Positions 14,063-22,456 of a stretch of 64,000 nucleotides of DNA are shown here, in pieces. The notes under the pieces are model-generated. The model saw nothing but the letters and a program-made list of their open reading frames with translations, made no database searches and was not told where the DNA came from. Position numbers and translations under genes: made by a program. This stretch comes from Streptomyces sp. Root431 (lineage in GTDB: Bacteria > Actinomycetota > Actinomycetes > Streptomycetales > Streptomycetaceae). How positions within the stretch are numbered: position 1 is the stretch's first letter; every line of letters starts with the position of its first letter. Location: contig NZ_LMEI01000002.1 of NCBI RefSeq assembly GCF_001426585.1, forward strand, positions 429 through 64,428, given 5' to 3'.

Positions 14063-15171
14063 AGAAGTTCGACAAGGAGCGGGTGCTCCTGGCGATCGCG
14101 GCGCCGCTGCTCGCGATCGTCGCCGCCTTCCTGATCACCGCCCTGGTGCTCGCGGCGACCGGCAAGGAGCCGTTCAGCGCCTTCGGGATCATGTTCGACT
14201 ACGGCGTCAAGTCCGACAGCCAGGTCTACATCATCAACAAGGCGACGACGTACTACCTGGCGGGCATCGCGGTGGCCATCGGCTTCCGCATGAACCTGTT
14301 CAACATCGGTGTCGACGGCCAGTACCGTCTCGCCGCCTTCTTCGCCGCCGCCGTGGGCGGCGCGCTGACCCTGCCGGGCATCATCCAGATCCCGCTGATC
14401 ATCATCACCGCGATGATCGTCGGCGCGATGTGGGCGGGCATCGCGGGTCTCCTCAAGACCACCCGTGGTGTCAGCGAGGTCGTCTCGACGATCATGCTCA
14501 ACTTCATCGCGACCGCGATCATCGGCTACCTGCTCCAGCCCGGCCGTCTCGGCCACCTGGACGCGGCCGGTACGAAGGTGGCGACGACCCCGCTGCCGGA
14601 GTCCTCGCACTTCTTCGAGTTCCCGACCACGCCGACCCCGATCTACGGCTTCGTCGTCGTCGCGGTCATCGCGGGCATCGGGTACTGGTTCACGCTCTCC
14701 CGCACCCGGTTCGGCTTCGACCTGCGCACCGTCGGCCAGTCCGAGACGGCCGCGTCGGCCAGCGGTGTGAACGTCAAGCGGATGGTCGTCACGTCCATGC
14801 TGATCTCCGGCGGCATGGCCGGTCTGATCGGTATGCCGACGCTGCTCAACGACTCGTACGAGTTCGGCGGTGACTTCCCCGTCGGTATCGGCTTCACCGG
14901 CATCGCCATCGCCCTGCTCGGCCGGAACCACCCGATCGGCATCGCGCTCGCCGCGATCCTCTGGGCGTTCCTGGAGCGCGGCGGCCAGCAGCTGGAGTTC
15001 GAGAACTACGACCGCGAGATCGTCGGCGTCATGCAGGGCGTCATCGTCCTCTGCGTCGTCATCGCCTACGAGGTCGTCCGCCGCTACGGCCTCAAGCGCC
15101 AGCAGCGACAGGTCGGCGAGAAGCTCGCGGCCCAGGCCCGTTCCAACGACACGACGGAGGTGTCGGCGTGA
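14059..15171 (+). CDS. Nucleoside ABC transporter permease 1
   Basis: 370 residues, BPD_transp_2 family. Hydrophobic helices are separated by the family pattern AIGFRMNLFNIGVDGQYRLAAF and TTRGVSEVVSTIMLNFIATAIIGYLL, with SGGMAGLIGMPTLLNDSYEFGGDF and GFTGIAIALLGRNHPIGIALAAI near the C-terminus. These are typical of permeases paired with BMP lipoproteins, and it will form the membrane channel with the next gene product. The start overlaps the ATPase stop and the end overlaps the next start (GTGA), so the three proteins are likely made in step. About eight to ten membrane segments are expected. Confidence 0.92.
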   Translation: MKKFDKERVLLAIAAPLLAIVAAFLITALVLAATGKEPFSAFGIMFDYGVKSDSQVYIINKATTYYLAGIAVAIGFRMNLFNIGVDGQYRLAAFFAAAVGGALTLPGIIQIPLIIITAMIVGAMWAGIAGLLKTTRGVSEVVSTIMLNFIATAIIGYLLQPGRLGHLDAAGTKVATTPLPESSHFFEFPTTPTPIYGFVVVAVIAGIGYWFTLSRTRFGFDLRTVGQSETAASASGVNVKRMVVTSMLISGGMAGLIGMPTLLNDSYEFGGDFPVGIGFTGIAIALLGRNHPIGIALAAILWAFLERGGQQLEFENYDREIVGVMQGVIVLCVVIAYEVVRRYGLKRQQRQVGEKLAAQARSNDTTEVSA

Positions 15172-16460
15172 GCGCCACGGCGACTTCCACCCCGCCGCCC
15201 GCGGCCCCCAAGGCGGCGCCCGGCGGCAAGGGCGGCCGTACCCGCCTCTCCCTGCCCTGGATCCTGCTGATCGTCGCGGGCGGGCTCGTGGCCCTGTCGG
15301 CCGTGCGGGTCATCACCGGGGCGCAGGACCTCACCTCGGCGGGCCAGATCAGCGCCGCGCTCTCGCTCGCCGTGCCGATCGGCCTCGCCGGTCTCGGTGG
15401 TCTGTGGGCCGAGCGCGCGGGCGTGGTCAACATCGGCCTCGAAGGCATGATGATCCTCGGCACCTTCTTCGGTGCCTGGGCCGGCTGGCAGACCGACCCC
15501 TGGATCGGCATCCTCGCCGGCATCCTGGGCGGCATGTTCGGCGGCCTGCTGCACGCGGTCGCGACCGTCACCTTCGGCGTCGACCACATCATCTCCGGCA
15601 TCGCGATCAACATCCTGGCCGTCGGTGTCACCACCTACTTCGCCAAGCTGTGGTTCAACTCCGGCGAGGCGTCGGCCAAGGGCGGCAGCCCCAAGCAGTC
15701 CCCGCCGGCCGAGGACATCACCTCGATCACCGTGCCCGGCCTGTCCGACTGGCTCGCCGACATCGAGCAACACCACTGGTTCCTGATCTCGGACATCGCC
15801 GGCATCCTCGGTGGCCTGGTCACCAACGTCTCGCTGGTGACGATCCTCGCGGTGCTGCTGGTGATCGGCACGTTCTTCGTGCTCTGGAAGACCTCGTTCG
15901 GTCTGCGGCTGCGCTCCTGCGGCGAGAACCCGATCGCGGCCGAGTCCCTCGGCGTCAACGTGTACAAGTACAAGTACATCGCCGTCATCGTGTCGGGCGG
16001 TCTGGCCGGTCTCGGCGGCGCCTTCCTCTCCCTGGTCACCTCGCACATCTACAACGAGGGCCAGACCGGTGGCCGCGGCTACATCGGCCTCGCGGCGATG
16101 ATCTTCGGCAACTGGCGGCCGGGCGGCCTCGCGATGGGTGCCGGCCTGTTCGGCTTCGCCGACGCGCTCCAGCTCCGCAGCGGTGGCGAGTCCGTGCACG
16201 CGCTGCTCCTGCTGCTCTTCGCGGTCCTCGTCGTCCTGGCGGCCTGGAAGGCGTACAAGAAGCGCTGGATCACGTCCTCGGTCAGCATCGTCATCGGCGT
16301 CGGCGTCCTCATCTGGTACCTCGGTACGGAGACGGTCCCGGTCGAGTTCGTCAGCGCGACCCCGTACGTGGTGACCCTGCTGGTCCTCTCGCTCTCCGCG
16401 CAGCGCCTGCGGATGCCCAAGGCGGACGGCATGCGCTACCGCAAGGGCGAGGGCAAGTGA
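15168..16460 (+). CDS. Nucleoside ABC transporter permease 2
   Basis: 430 residues, second BPD_transp_2 permease of the operon. Typical segments are AVPIGLAGLGGLWAERAG, VNIGLEGMMILGTFFGAWAG, GVDHIISGIAINILAVG, LRLRSCGENPIAAESLGVNVYKYKY and RGYIGLAAMIFGNWRPGGLAMG. The N-terminus has an extra Pro/Ala/Gly-rich cytoplasmic stretch before the first helix, and the C-terminus two or three additional hydrophobic segments, making it longer than permease 1. It overlaps both neighbours by four bases (GTGA), so cytidine deaminase is translated from the same message. It forms the heterodimeric channel for nucleosides. Confidence 0.92.
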   Translation: MSATATSTPPPAAPKAAPGGKGGRTRLSLPWILLIVAGGLVALSAVRVITGAQDLTSAGQISAALSLAVPIGLAGLGGLWAERAGVVNIGLEGMMILGTFFGAWAGWQTDPWIGILAGILGGMFGGLLHAVATVTFGVDHIISGIAINILAVGVTTYFAKLWFNSGEASAKGGSPKQSPPAEDITSITVPGLSDWLADIEQHHWFLISDIAGILGGLVTNVSLVTILAVLLVIGTFFVLWKTSFGLRLRSCGENPIAAESLGVNVYKYKYIAVIVSGGLAGLGGAFLSLVTSHIYNEGQTGGRGYIGLAAMIFGNWRPGGLAMGAGLFGFADALQLRSGGESVHALLLLLFAVLVVLAAWKAYKKRWITSSVSIVIGVGVLIWYLGTETVPVEFVSATPYVVTLLVLSLSAQRLRMPKADGMRYRKGEGK

Positions 16461-16861
16461 CGACGCCGCTCCCGGCGTCGGACTGGGAGGCCCTGCGGGT
16501 CACGGCGCGCGAGGCGATGTCCCGCGCGTACGCCCCGTACTCGGGCTACCCGGTCGGCGCGGCGGCCCGCGTCGACGACGGGCGGACGGTCTCCGGCTGC
16601 AACGTGGAGAACGCCTCCTTCGGACTGGGCCTGTGCGCCGAGTGCGGGCTCGTCTCCCAGCTCCAGGCGACCGGCGGCGGCCGTCTTACGCACTTCGTGT
16701 GCGTGGACGGCCAGGGCGAGTCCCTCGTCCCGTGCGGCCGGTGCCGGCAGCTCCTGTTCGAGTTCGGCGGCCCCGATCTCGTCCTGGAGACGCCCGCCGG
16801 GTTCCTGACCCTGGCCGAGATGCTGCCGCAGGCGTTCGGCCCGGACCACCTGAGGAAGTAA
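16457..16861 (+). CDS. cdd: Cytidine deaminase
   Basis: 134 residues, the normal size of the small tetrameric cytidine deaminases. It converts cytidine and deoxycytidine to uridine and deoxyuridine. The catalytic pattern is complete: CNVENASFGLGLCAEC supplies the substrate-binding Asn/Glu, the proton-shuttling Glu and the first zinc Cys, and VPCGRCRQLLFEF supplies the other two zinc cysteines. GTG 16457 overlaps the permease stop as GTGA. Its place as the last gene of the transporter operon means that imported cytidine is deaminated at once. A terminator follows directly. Confidence 0.95.
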   Translation: MTTPLPASDWEALRVTAREAMSRAYAPYSGYPVGAAARVDDGRTVSGCNVENASFGLGLCAECGLVSQLQATGGGRLTHFVCVDGQGESLVPCGRCRQLLFEFGGPDLVLETPAGFLTLAEMLPQAFGPDHLRK

Positions 16862-16867
16862 CCCTCG

Positions 16868-16908
16868 GAGCGGCCCTTCCGGCACGATGGAAGGGCCGCT
16901 CTTCCTTT
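16868..16908 (+). terminator. Intrinsic terminator after cdd
   Basis: A perfect 13-base stem (GAGCGGCCCTTCC at 16868-16880 with 16889-16901), an eight-base loop and TTCCTTT after it. It ends the ABC-cdd operon a few bases before the deoA operator. Confidence 0.85.
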
Positions 16909-16914
16909 CCCCCT

Positions 16915-16926
16915 CTATGCGCGTAG
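16915..16926. promoter_or_regulatory. Nucleoside-regulon operator of deoA
   Basis: CTATGCGCGTAG matches CTACGCGCGTAG except for one base. It overlaps a possible -10 hexamer TAGAAA (16924-16929) and stands 16 bases before the deoA ATG. An AAAGAGG ribosome-binding site follows at 16927-16933. Confidence 0.6.
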
Positions 16927-16942
16927 AAAGAGGCACCACCTC

Positions 16943-18220
16943 ATGGACGTCATCTCCGTCATCCGCACGAAGCGGGACAAGGGCGAGCTGAGCCCGGAGC
17001 AGATCGACTGGGTCATCGACGCCTACACCCGCGGCGTCGTCGCCGACGAGCAGATGTCCGCCCTGGCCATGGCGATCCTGCTGAACGGCATGAACCGCGC
17101 GGAGATCGCCCGCTGGACCGCCGCCATGATCGCCAGCGGCGAGCGCATGAACTTCGACGCGCTCTCCCGCCCGACCTCCGACAAGCACTCCACCGGCGGC
17201 GTCGGCGACAAGATCACCCTCCCGCTCGCCCCGCTCGTCGCCGCCTGCGGCGCGGCCGTCCCGCAGCTCTCCGGCCGCGGCCTCGGCCACACCGGCGGCA
17301 CGCTCGACAAGCTGGAGTCGATCCCGGGCTGGCGCGCGCTGCTCTCCAACGAGGAGATGCTGCACGTCCTCGACACCACCGGCGCCGTCATCTGCGCGGC
17401 CGGCGACGGCCTGGCCCCGGCGGACAAGAAGCTCTACGCCCTCCGTGACGTCACTGGCACCGTCGAGGCCATCCCGCTGATCGCCTCCTCGATCATGTCG
17501 AAGAAGATCGCCGAGGGCACCGGCTCGCTCGTCCTGGACGTCAAGGTCGGCACCGGCGCCTTCATGAAGACCATCGAGGACGCCCGCGAGCTGGCCTCCA
17601 CCATGGTCCAGCTCGGCACCGACAGCGGCGTGAAGACGGTCGCGCTCCTCACCGACATGTCGACCCCGCTCGGCCTGACCGCGGGCAACGCCTTGGAGGT
17701 CCGCGAGTCCGTCGAGGTCCTGGCCGGCGGCGGCCCGCAGGACGTCGTCGACCTCACGATCGCCCTCGCCCGCGAGATGCTCGCCGCGGCCGGCATCAAG
17801 GACGCGGACCCGGCCAAGGCGCTCGCCGACGGCTCGGCGATGGACGTCTGGCGCCGGATGATCGCGGCCCAGGGCGGCGACCCGGACGCCACCCTCCCGG
17901 TCGCCCGCGAGCAGCACGTCGTCACCGCCCCGTCGACCGGCGTCCTGACCCGCCTCGACGCCTACGACATCGGCATCGCCGCCTGGCGCCTGGGCGCGGG
18001 CCGCGCCCGCAAGGAGGACCCGGTGCAGGCGGGCGCGGGCGTCGAGCTCCACGCGAAGCCGGGCGACACGGTGACCGCGGGCCAGCCCCTGCTGACCCTC
18101 CACACGGACACCCCGGAGAAGTTCGACTACGCGCTGAAGTCCCTGAACGGCTCCTGGGACATCGCGGCCCCGGGCACCGGGTTCACCGCGAACCCGATCG
18201 TCCTGGACCGCATCGCCTGA
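16943..18220 (+). CDS. deoA: Thymidine phosphorylase
   Basis: 425 residues, full length for pyrimidine nucleoside phosphorylases. It splits thymidine or deoxyuridine with phosphate into base and deoxyribose 1-phosphate. The family signature SGRGLGHTGGTLDKLESIPG is intact at about residues 109-128, with KHSTGGVGDKITLPL (phosphate site) before it and VKVGTGAFMKTIEDAREL after it. The C-terminal domain ends with the expected GDTVTAGQPLLTLHTD region. It has its own operator after the cdd terminator, yet sits next to the transporter and cytidine deaminase that supply deoxyuridine. The deoxyribose 1-phosphate formed would be passed to the mutase and DeoC encoded further along. Confidence 0.95.
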   Translation: MDVISVIRTKRDKGELSPEQIDWVIDAYTRGVVADEQMSALAMAILLNGMNRAEIARWTAAMIASGERMNFDALSRPTSDKHSTGGVGDKITLPLAPLVAACGAAVPQLSGRGLGHTGGTLDKLESIPGWRALLSNEEMLHVLDTTGAVICAAGDGLAPADKKLYALRDVTGTVEAIPLIASSIMSKKIAEGTGSLVLDVKVGTGAFMKTIEDARELASTMVQLGTDSGVKTVALLTDMSTPLGLTAGNALEVRESVEVLAGGGPQDVVDLTIALAREMLAAAGIKDADPAKALADGSAMDVWRRMIAAQGGDPDATLPVAREQHVVTAPSTGVLTRLDAYDIGIAAWRLGAGRARKEDPVQAGAGVELHAKPGDTVTAGQPLLTLHTDTPEKFDYALKSLNGSWDIAAPGTGFTANPIVLDRIA

Positions 18221-18238
18221 CGCTCGCCATGACGGGAG

Positions 18239-18263
18239 CCGGTGGGACGTACGACTCCACCGG
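18239..18263. terminator. Hairpin between convergent deoA and HAD genes
   Basis: CCGGTGG (18239-18245) pairs with CCACCGG (18257-18263) across an eleven-base loop, and an outer arm GGGAGCCGG/CCGGCTCCC (18234-18242 / 18274-18282) offers an alternative fold. It is the only structure between the two converging genes, so termination in both directions is likely. No U-run is present. Confidence 0.5.
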
Positions 18264-18268
18264 TACGG

Positions 18269-18925
18269 CTACACCGGCTCCCCGAGCAGCCTCGGCAGCT
18301 CCCGCATGTCGTCGAAGACGACCGTCCGCGGGCCCATCAGACGGTCCGCCCTGGTCAGGCCGCCGCAGTAGCCGAAGGCGCGCATGCCGGCCGCGCGGGC
18401 GGCCTGGACGCCGTACGGGCTGTCCTCGACGACCGCGCAGCGCTCCGGGGGGACACCCATCGTGGCCGCCGCGTGCAGGAAGAGGTCCGGGGCGGGCTTG
18501 CCGCGGGCGACGTCGCGGGCGCTGAACATCCGGCCCTCGAAGCGGTCGAGCAGCCCGGCCCGGCCCAGGTTCCTGCGGATGCTGGTGTGGCTGCCGTTGG
18601 AGGCGAGGCAGTACGGGAGCGGCAGGGCGTCCAGGACGTCCGTGACGCCCTCCACGGCCGTCAGCTCGGCGTCCAGCGCGTCCTCGTACCGCTGCCGGAA
18701 GGGCGTGTTCCAGTCGGGCTCCAGCGGCCGTCCCCGGCGCTCCTCCAGGATGGCCGTGAGCATCTCGTGGGAGGAGCCGACGAAGTGCTCGACCATCTCC
18801 GCCTCGGTGAACTCCGCCCCGAGGGAGGCGAACACCTCCCGGTCCACGCGGCAGTAGATCCGCTCGCTGTCCACCAGAACACCGTCACAGTCGAAGATCA
18901 CCAGTTCGACAGGCTCGTGAGTCAT
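18269..18925 (-). CDS. HAD-superfamily hydrolase, phosphoglycolate phosphatase/beta-phosphoglucomutase-like
   Basis: 218 residues starting MTHEPVELVIFDCDGVLVDSE; the frame extends 22 codons upstream, but this ATG immediately precedes the first strand. All four HAD motifs are visible: DCDGVLVDS (nucleophile and acid Asp), CLASNGS, the Lys in RGKPAPDLFLHAA, and VVEDSPYGVQAARAAGM. The helical cap after motif one places it in subclass I. Substrates of this group are small phosphorylated metabolites. Its position next to deoA could point to a sugar phosphate, but that is only a guess. It is divergent from the STAS gene across about 70 bases. Confidence 0.85.
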   Translation of the reverse strand: MTHEPVELVIFDCDGVLVDSERIYCRVDREVFASLGAEFTEAEMVEHFVGSSHEMLTAILEERRGRPLEPDWNTPFRQRYEDALDAELTAVEGVTDVLDALPLPYCLASNGSHTSIRRNLGRAGLLDRFEGRMFSARDVARGKPAPDLFLHAAATMGVPPERCAVVEDSPYGVQAARAAGMRAFGYCGGLTRADRLMGPRTVVFDDMRELPRLLGEPV

Positions 18926-18996
18926 GATCCACAGCGTAGGGGTACGCGGAGGCGCGACGCCGATGAGTTCCGGGCCCCGGGACGGTCTCAAGGCAT

Positions 18997-19281
18997 GTGG
19001 ACACCAGTCAGCCGCTCGTCGTGACCCTGCCCGCCCGCCCCACGCGGGGCGAGGTGGCCCTGCTCTGCGCCGAGCTCGGCGCCGCCCCGCCCGGTGACGT
19101 CGTCTGCGAGGTCGGCGCCCTCACGCACGCCGACCTCTCGGCCGTCGACGCCCTCGCCCGCCTGCGCCTCGCGGCCGGCCGCCGGGGCCACCGCATCCGC
19201 TTCCACGGAGCAGGACCCGAGCTACGGGCCCTGCTCCGGCTGACCGGCCTCGACGAGACCCTGGGCCTCCGGCCCGACTAG
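18997..19281 (+). CDS. STAS-domain protein (anti-sigma factor antagonist-like)
   Basis: 94 residues covering one STAS domain. The core motif region reads ALTHADLSAVDALARLRLAAG, where classic SpoIIAA-type antagonists have the phosphorylated Ser in D-S/T-S-G; here a Ser (LSAVD) sits near that position. The C-terminal GAGPELRALLRLTGLDETLGL is typical of the family. Start is GTG 18997. Such proteins bind anti-sigma factors when dephosphorylated. The adjacent convergent gene encodes an ECF-type sigma factor, but ECF factors are not usually controlled through STAS proteins, so a functional link is not assumed. Confidence 0.75.
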   Translation: MDTSQPLVVTLPARPTRGEVALLCAELGAAPPGDVVCEVGALTHADLSAVDALARLRLAAGRRGHRIRFHGAGPELRALLRLTGLDETLGLRPD

Positions 19282-19312
19282 GGCCTGTCCGACCGACCAG
19301 GCCTCGGCCCGA

Positions 19313-20284
19313 TTACGCCTCCAGCCGCGCCGGCAGGTCGAAGAGCGGGAACCAGCGCTCGGTGTCCAGGAAGAAGTCCATCCCGGCGACCTTGCCCTCG
19401 CGCAGCTCCAGGACGATCAGCGCCCACGGCGCGAAGCCGCCCGCCGGGTCCGGGTGGTACTGCGCGAACGCCGGGGAGCCGTTCGCCACGGTCGGCACCA
19501 GCTTCGAGCCCGAGCAGACCTCGCCGACGCCCAGCATCCAGCCCACGATGTCGTCGTGGCCCTGGAGCCACAGGTCGTACGGCGGCATGGACATCGTCGC
19601 GTCCTCGTGGAGGAGCGCGGTCAGCGCCTTCATGTCGTAGCCCTCGAAGGCGGCGACATAGCGCTCCAGGAGCGCCTTCTGCTCCTCGTCCAGCGGGTTC
19701 GCCGGGTCGGAGGTGGCCGGCGCCTGCTCGGCCAGGGTCGCGCGGGCCCGCTGGAGGGCGCTGTTCACCGAGGCGACGGAGAGTTCGAGGAGCTCCGCGA
19801 CCTCGCTCGCCTTCCAGGCGAGCACCTCGCGGAGGATCAGCACGGCCCGCTGCTTGGGCGGCAGGTGCTGGAGGGCGGCGACGAAGGCGAGCCGCACGGT
19901 CTCCCGGTGCACGGCGGTCTCCGCCGGGTCCGCGACCGACGGCAGGACCCGCCCGTCCGGGACCGGCTCCAGCCAGGTGATCTCCGGCTGCTTGACGAGC
20001 TGCGCCTGGGCGACCGGCGTCGGGGAGGTCAGGTCCATCGGCCGCGCTCTCTTGTTGCCCGCGTTCAGCGCGTCCAGGCACACGTTGGTCGCGATCCGGT
20101 AGAGCCAGGACCGCAGTGAGGAGCGGCCCTCGAAGGTGCCGATGGCCTTCCAGGCCCGCACCATCGTGTCCTGTACCGCGTCCTCCGCCTCGAAGGAGGA
20201 TCCGAGCATCCGGTAGCAGTAACCGGTCAGCTCCCTGCGGTACTTGTCGAGATCTTCGGTCGTCGCGGTCGCGGCGTCACTCAT
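19313..20284 (-). CDS. ECF RNA polymerase sigma factor with SnoaL-like C-terminal domain (SigG/SigJ type)
   Basis: 323 residues from ATG 20284; the frame allows a GTG eleven codons upstream. Sigma region 2 (LTGYCYRMLGSSFEAEDAVQ, residues about 17-36) and region 4 (HLPPKQRAVLILREVLAWKASEVAELLELSVASVNSALQRAR) are complete. From about residue 205 there is a SnoaL/NTF2-like domain (LLERYVAAFEGYDMKALTAL, PYDLWLQGHDDIVGWM). In related groups this extension regulates the sigma factor in place of a separate anti-sigma protein, and none is encoded next to it here. The upstream hairpin at 20307-20335 separates it from the L,D-transpeptidase gene. The inducing signal is unknown. Confidence 0.88.
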   Translation of the reverse strand: MSDAATATTEDLDKYRRELTGYCYRMLGSSFEAEDAVQDTMVRAWKAIGTFEGRSSLRSWLYRIATNVCLDALNAGNKRARPMDLTSPTPVAQAQLVKQPEITWLEPVPDGRVLPSVADPAETAVHRETVRLAFVAALQHLPPKQRAVLILREVLAWKASEVAELLELSVASVNSALQRARATLAEQAPATSDPANPLDEEQKALLERYVAAFEGYDMKALTALLHEDATMSMPPYDLWLQGHDDIVGWMLGVGEVCSGSKLVPTVANGSPAFAQYHPDPAGGFAPWALIVLELREGKVAGMDFFLDTERWFPLFDLPARLEA

Positions 20285-20306
20285 CGGGTCCACACCCCAC
20301 TCACCC

Positions 20307-20335
20307 CTCACCGGCACCCGTCCGGTGCCGGTGAG
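20307..20335 (-). terminator. Hairpin downstream of the L,D-transpeptidase gene / leader of the sigma gene
   Basis: A perfect 12-base stem (CTCACCGGCACC at 20307-20318 with 20324-20335) and a five-base loop. It lies between two minus-strand genes: after the stop at 20369 of the transpeptidase gene and 23 bases before the sigma factor ATG. Confidence 0.7.
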
Positions 20336-20368
20336 AGGGAAGCTACCGCAGCCGACTGACAGCCGTGG

Positions 20369-21076
20369 TCAGGTTCCCGCCTTGCGTCCGTAGACGAACA
20401 CGTCGTCGCCGTTCCTGAGCAGGTTCCAGTACGCCTTGGCATCGGCCGGGCGCATGTTGACGCAGCCGCCCGAACCCGGCGGGTTCCACATGGACTTGGT
20501 CGTCGAGTGGAAGGCCTGGCCGCCGTCGAAGAACTGCGAGTACGGCATGGAGACGTGGTAGAGCGTCGACCAGTGGTTGATGTTCCGCCAGTAGATCTTC
20601 TTGGAGCCGGTACGGGTCTCGGTGCCGTCCTTGCCCGTACGCACCGGAACCGGCCCGTACTTGAGGCGCGAGCCGTCCTGGATCCAGGTCAGCTGGCGCG
20701 TCAGGTCGACGCAGGCGATCCGGCCCCGGTTGGTCGGACACTTGCGGTCCTTGTTCGGGTTGGTCCCGGCCGCCTTCTGCTGGAGCATCGTGTTCATCGT
20801 GCGCCAGGTGATCGTCCCCGCGTACCCCGCGGCCGGGGTGATGCCGTGCTTCGACTGGAACGCCTGGATGGCCTTGCAGTCGGCGAGCGACTGGCGCCCG
20901 TCGACCGTACGGCCGAGGAACTTCTCCACCTGCTTCTGGTACGGCCCCGTCGTCACGTTGCAGGACGCCGCCTGCGCCGGGGCCGTACCGAGCGCGATCG
21001 TCATCGGCACCACCAGCGCCGTGAGACCGGTCGCGACTCCGGCTCTTCTGCCTATGTACTTCGTGATTCGCTTCAT
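20369..21076 (-). CDS. Secreted L,D-transpeptidase (YkuD) with N-terminal peptidoglycan-binding-like region
   Basis: 235 residues. The signal peptide MKRITKYIGRRAGVATGLTALVV...APAQA is followed by a short helical region with NVTTGPYQKQVEKFLGRTV and AIQAFQSKHGITPAAGY, resembling PG_binding_1. The YkuD domain follows, with the catalytic stretch GSGGCVNMRPADAKAYW (Cys, with the upstream His in AFHSTTKSMW). It would make 3-3 cross-links or attach proteins in the outer wall. ATG 21076 has GGGGGAG nine bases upstream; a TTG three codons earlier is less likely. Two N-terminal cysteines may form a disulfide after export. It is expressed apart from its neighbours. Confidence 0.88.
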   Translation of the reverse strand: MKRITKYIGRRAGVATGLTALVVPMTIALGTAPAQAASCNVTTGPYQKQVEKFLGRTVDGRQSLADCKAIQAFQSKHGITPAAGYAGTITWRTMNTMLQQKAAGTNPNKDRKCPTNRGRIACVDLTRQLTWIQDGSRLKYGPVPVRTGKDGTETRTGSKKIYWRNINHWSTLYHVSMPYSQFFDGGQAFHSTTKSMWNPPGSGGCVNMRPADAKAYWNLLRNGDDVFVYGRKAGT

Positions 21077-21128
21077 GATCGTCAACTCCCCCTTGAGTCC
21101 TGATGCTTAGGACGTCAGGGGGAGCGAG

Positions 21129-22394
21129 TCAGTTGCAGGCGGCGGCGAGCTGTGGCCGGCGCGCCGCGACCCTGGCGCTGTGGCTCCCGTAGAGGGTCAC
21201 GGAGACGACGCCGAGGACCGCGACGAGGCCGATCAGGACCGTGCCCGCCCAGCCGCCCGCGTGGAACGCGATCGCGCCGAGCGTGCCGCCCGCGCTGCTG
21301 CCCAGGTAGTACGCGGACTGGTAGAGCGCCGAGGCCTGCGCGCGGGCCGTCTTCGCCGTGCGGCTCACCGAGGAGGAGGCGACCGCGTGGCCCGCGAAGA
21401 AGCCGGCCGTGATGAGGACCAGGCCCGCCAGGACCGCGGCGAGCGAGTCGGAGAGCGACAGCAGCAGACCCGCCGCGGTGGTGGAGACCGCCAGGTAGAG
21501 CGCCCCGCGCCGGCCGAGCCGGCCGACGAGCTTTCCGGCGGCGGCCGAGGCGACCGTACCGACCAGGTAGACCAGGAAGATCGAGCCGATCACGCCCTGC
21601 GGGAGCGAGAACGGCGCCTCGACCAGGCGGTAGCCGATCACGGTGTACACCGCGCCGAAGACCGTCATGAACAGCGCGCCGATCACGTACAGCCGGACGA
21701 GCAGCGGGTCGGACAGATGCGTCCGCACGGCGCTCACCAGCACCTTCGGGTTCACCGGACCCGGCGTGAAGTGCCGCGCCTTCGGCAGCAGCGCCCGGAA
21801 GGCGATCGCGCACAGCAGCGAGGTCAGGCCGACGGCGGCCAGACCCGCGCGCCAGCCCCACATCTGCGCGACCCAGCCGGTCACGATCCGGCCGCTCATG
21901 CCGCCGATCGAGTTGCCCGCGACGAAGAGACCGATCGCCGCGATCAGCGCCTTGGGCCGGACCTCCTCGGCGAGGTACGCCATCGCGGAGGCCGGGAGCC
22001 CGGCGAGCGCGGCGCCCTGGAGCACGCGGAGGGCGATCAGCGACTCCAGGTTCGGCGCGAACGGCACCAGGAGCGAGACGGCGACGGCGACCGAGAGGGA
22101 GGCGGTCATCATCGCGCGCCGCCCGAAGCGCTCGGAGAGGGCGCTGAGCGGCAGGACACACAGGGCGAGGGCGCCGGTCGCGGCGGAGACCGTCCAGGAG
22201 GCGGCGGAGGCGGTGGCGCCGAACTCGGCCGAGATGGCCGGGAGGAGGGCCTGCGTGGAGTAGAGGAGGGCGAAGGCGGCCAGTCCGGCGGCGAAGAGCG
22301 CGAGGCTCGTCCGGCGGTAGCCGGGGGCTCCGGGGGAGAGGCGGGTGTCGGCGGACGCGTTGGTGGCGGCCGCCTTGGTACTGGCGGGAGGCAT
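21129..22394 (-). CDS. MFS transporter (drug:H+ antiporter-like), 12 transmembrane segments
   Basis: 421 residues. After a 25-residue Ala/Thr-rich cytoplasmic start come regular hydrophobic helices with MFS landmarks: ALCVLPLSALSERFGRRAMM (motif A between helices 2 and 3), GLFVAGNSIGGMSGRIVTGW (motif C region), and VGTVASAAAGKLVGRLGRRGA in the second half. It resembles arabinose/YnfM-type efflux permeases. The divergent LysR gene starts about 60 bases away and very likely regulates it, a frequent pairing in which the LysR ligand is the exported compound. That compound is unknown. Confidence 0.87.
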   Translation of the reverse strand: MPPASTKAAATNASADTRLSPGAPGYRRTSLALFAAGLAAFALLYSTQALLPAISAEFGATASAASWTVSAATGALALCVLPLSALSERFGRRAMMTASLSVAVAVSLLVPFAPNLESLIALRVLQGAALAGLPASAMAYLAEEVRPKALIAAIGLFVAGNSIGGMSGRIVTGWVAQMWGWRAGLAAVGLTSLLCAIAFRALLPKARHFTPGPVNPKVLVSAVRTHLSDPLLVRLYVIGALFMTVFGAVYTVIGYRLVEAPFSLPQGVIGSIFLVYLVGTVASAAAGKLVGRLGRRGALYLAVSTTAAGLLLSLSDSLAAVLAGLVLITAGFFAGHAVASSSVSRTAKTARAQASALYQSAYYLGSSAGGTLGAIAFHAGGWAGTVLIGLVAVLGVVSVTLYGSHSARVAARRPQLAAACN

Positions 22395-22456
22395 GTCTCG
22401 AACGTAGGACGGTCCGTTTCATGCGTCCAATGCACGGAACTGCTGTAATCGTTCCC

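Noticed and set aside
16868..16942. Riboswitch between cdd and deoA
   Set aside because: The only structure is a simple terminator hairpin followed by the operator; there is no conserved aptamer-like core.
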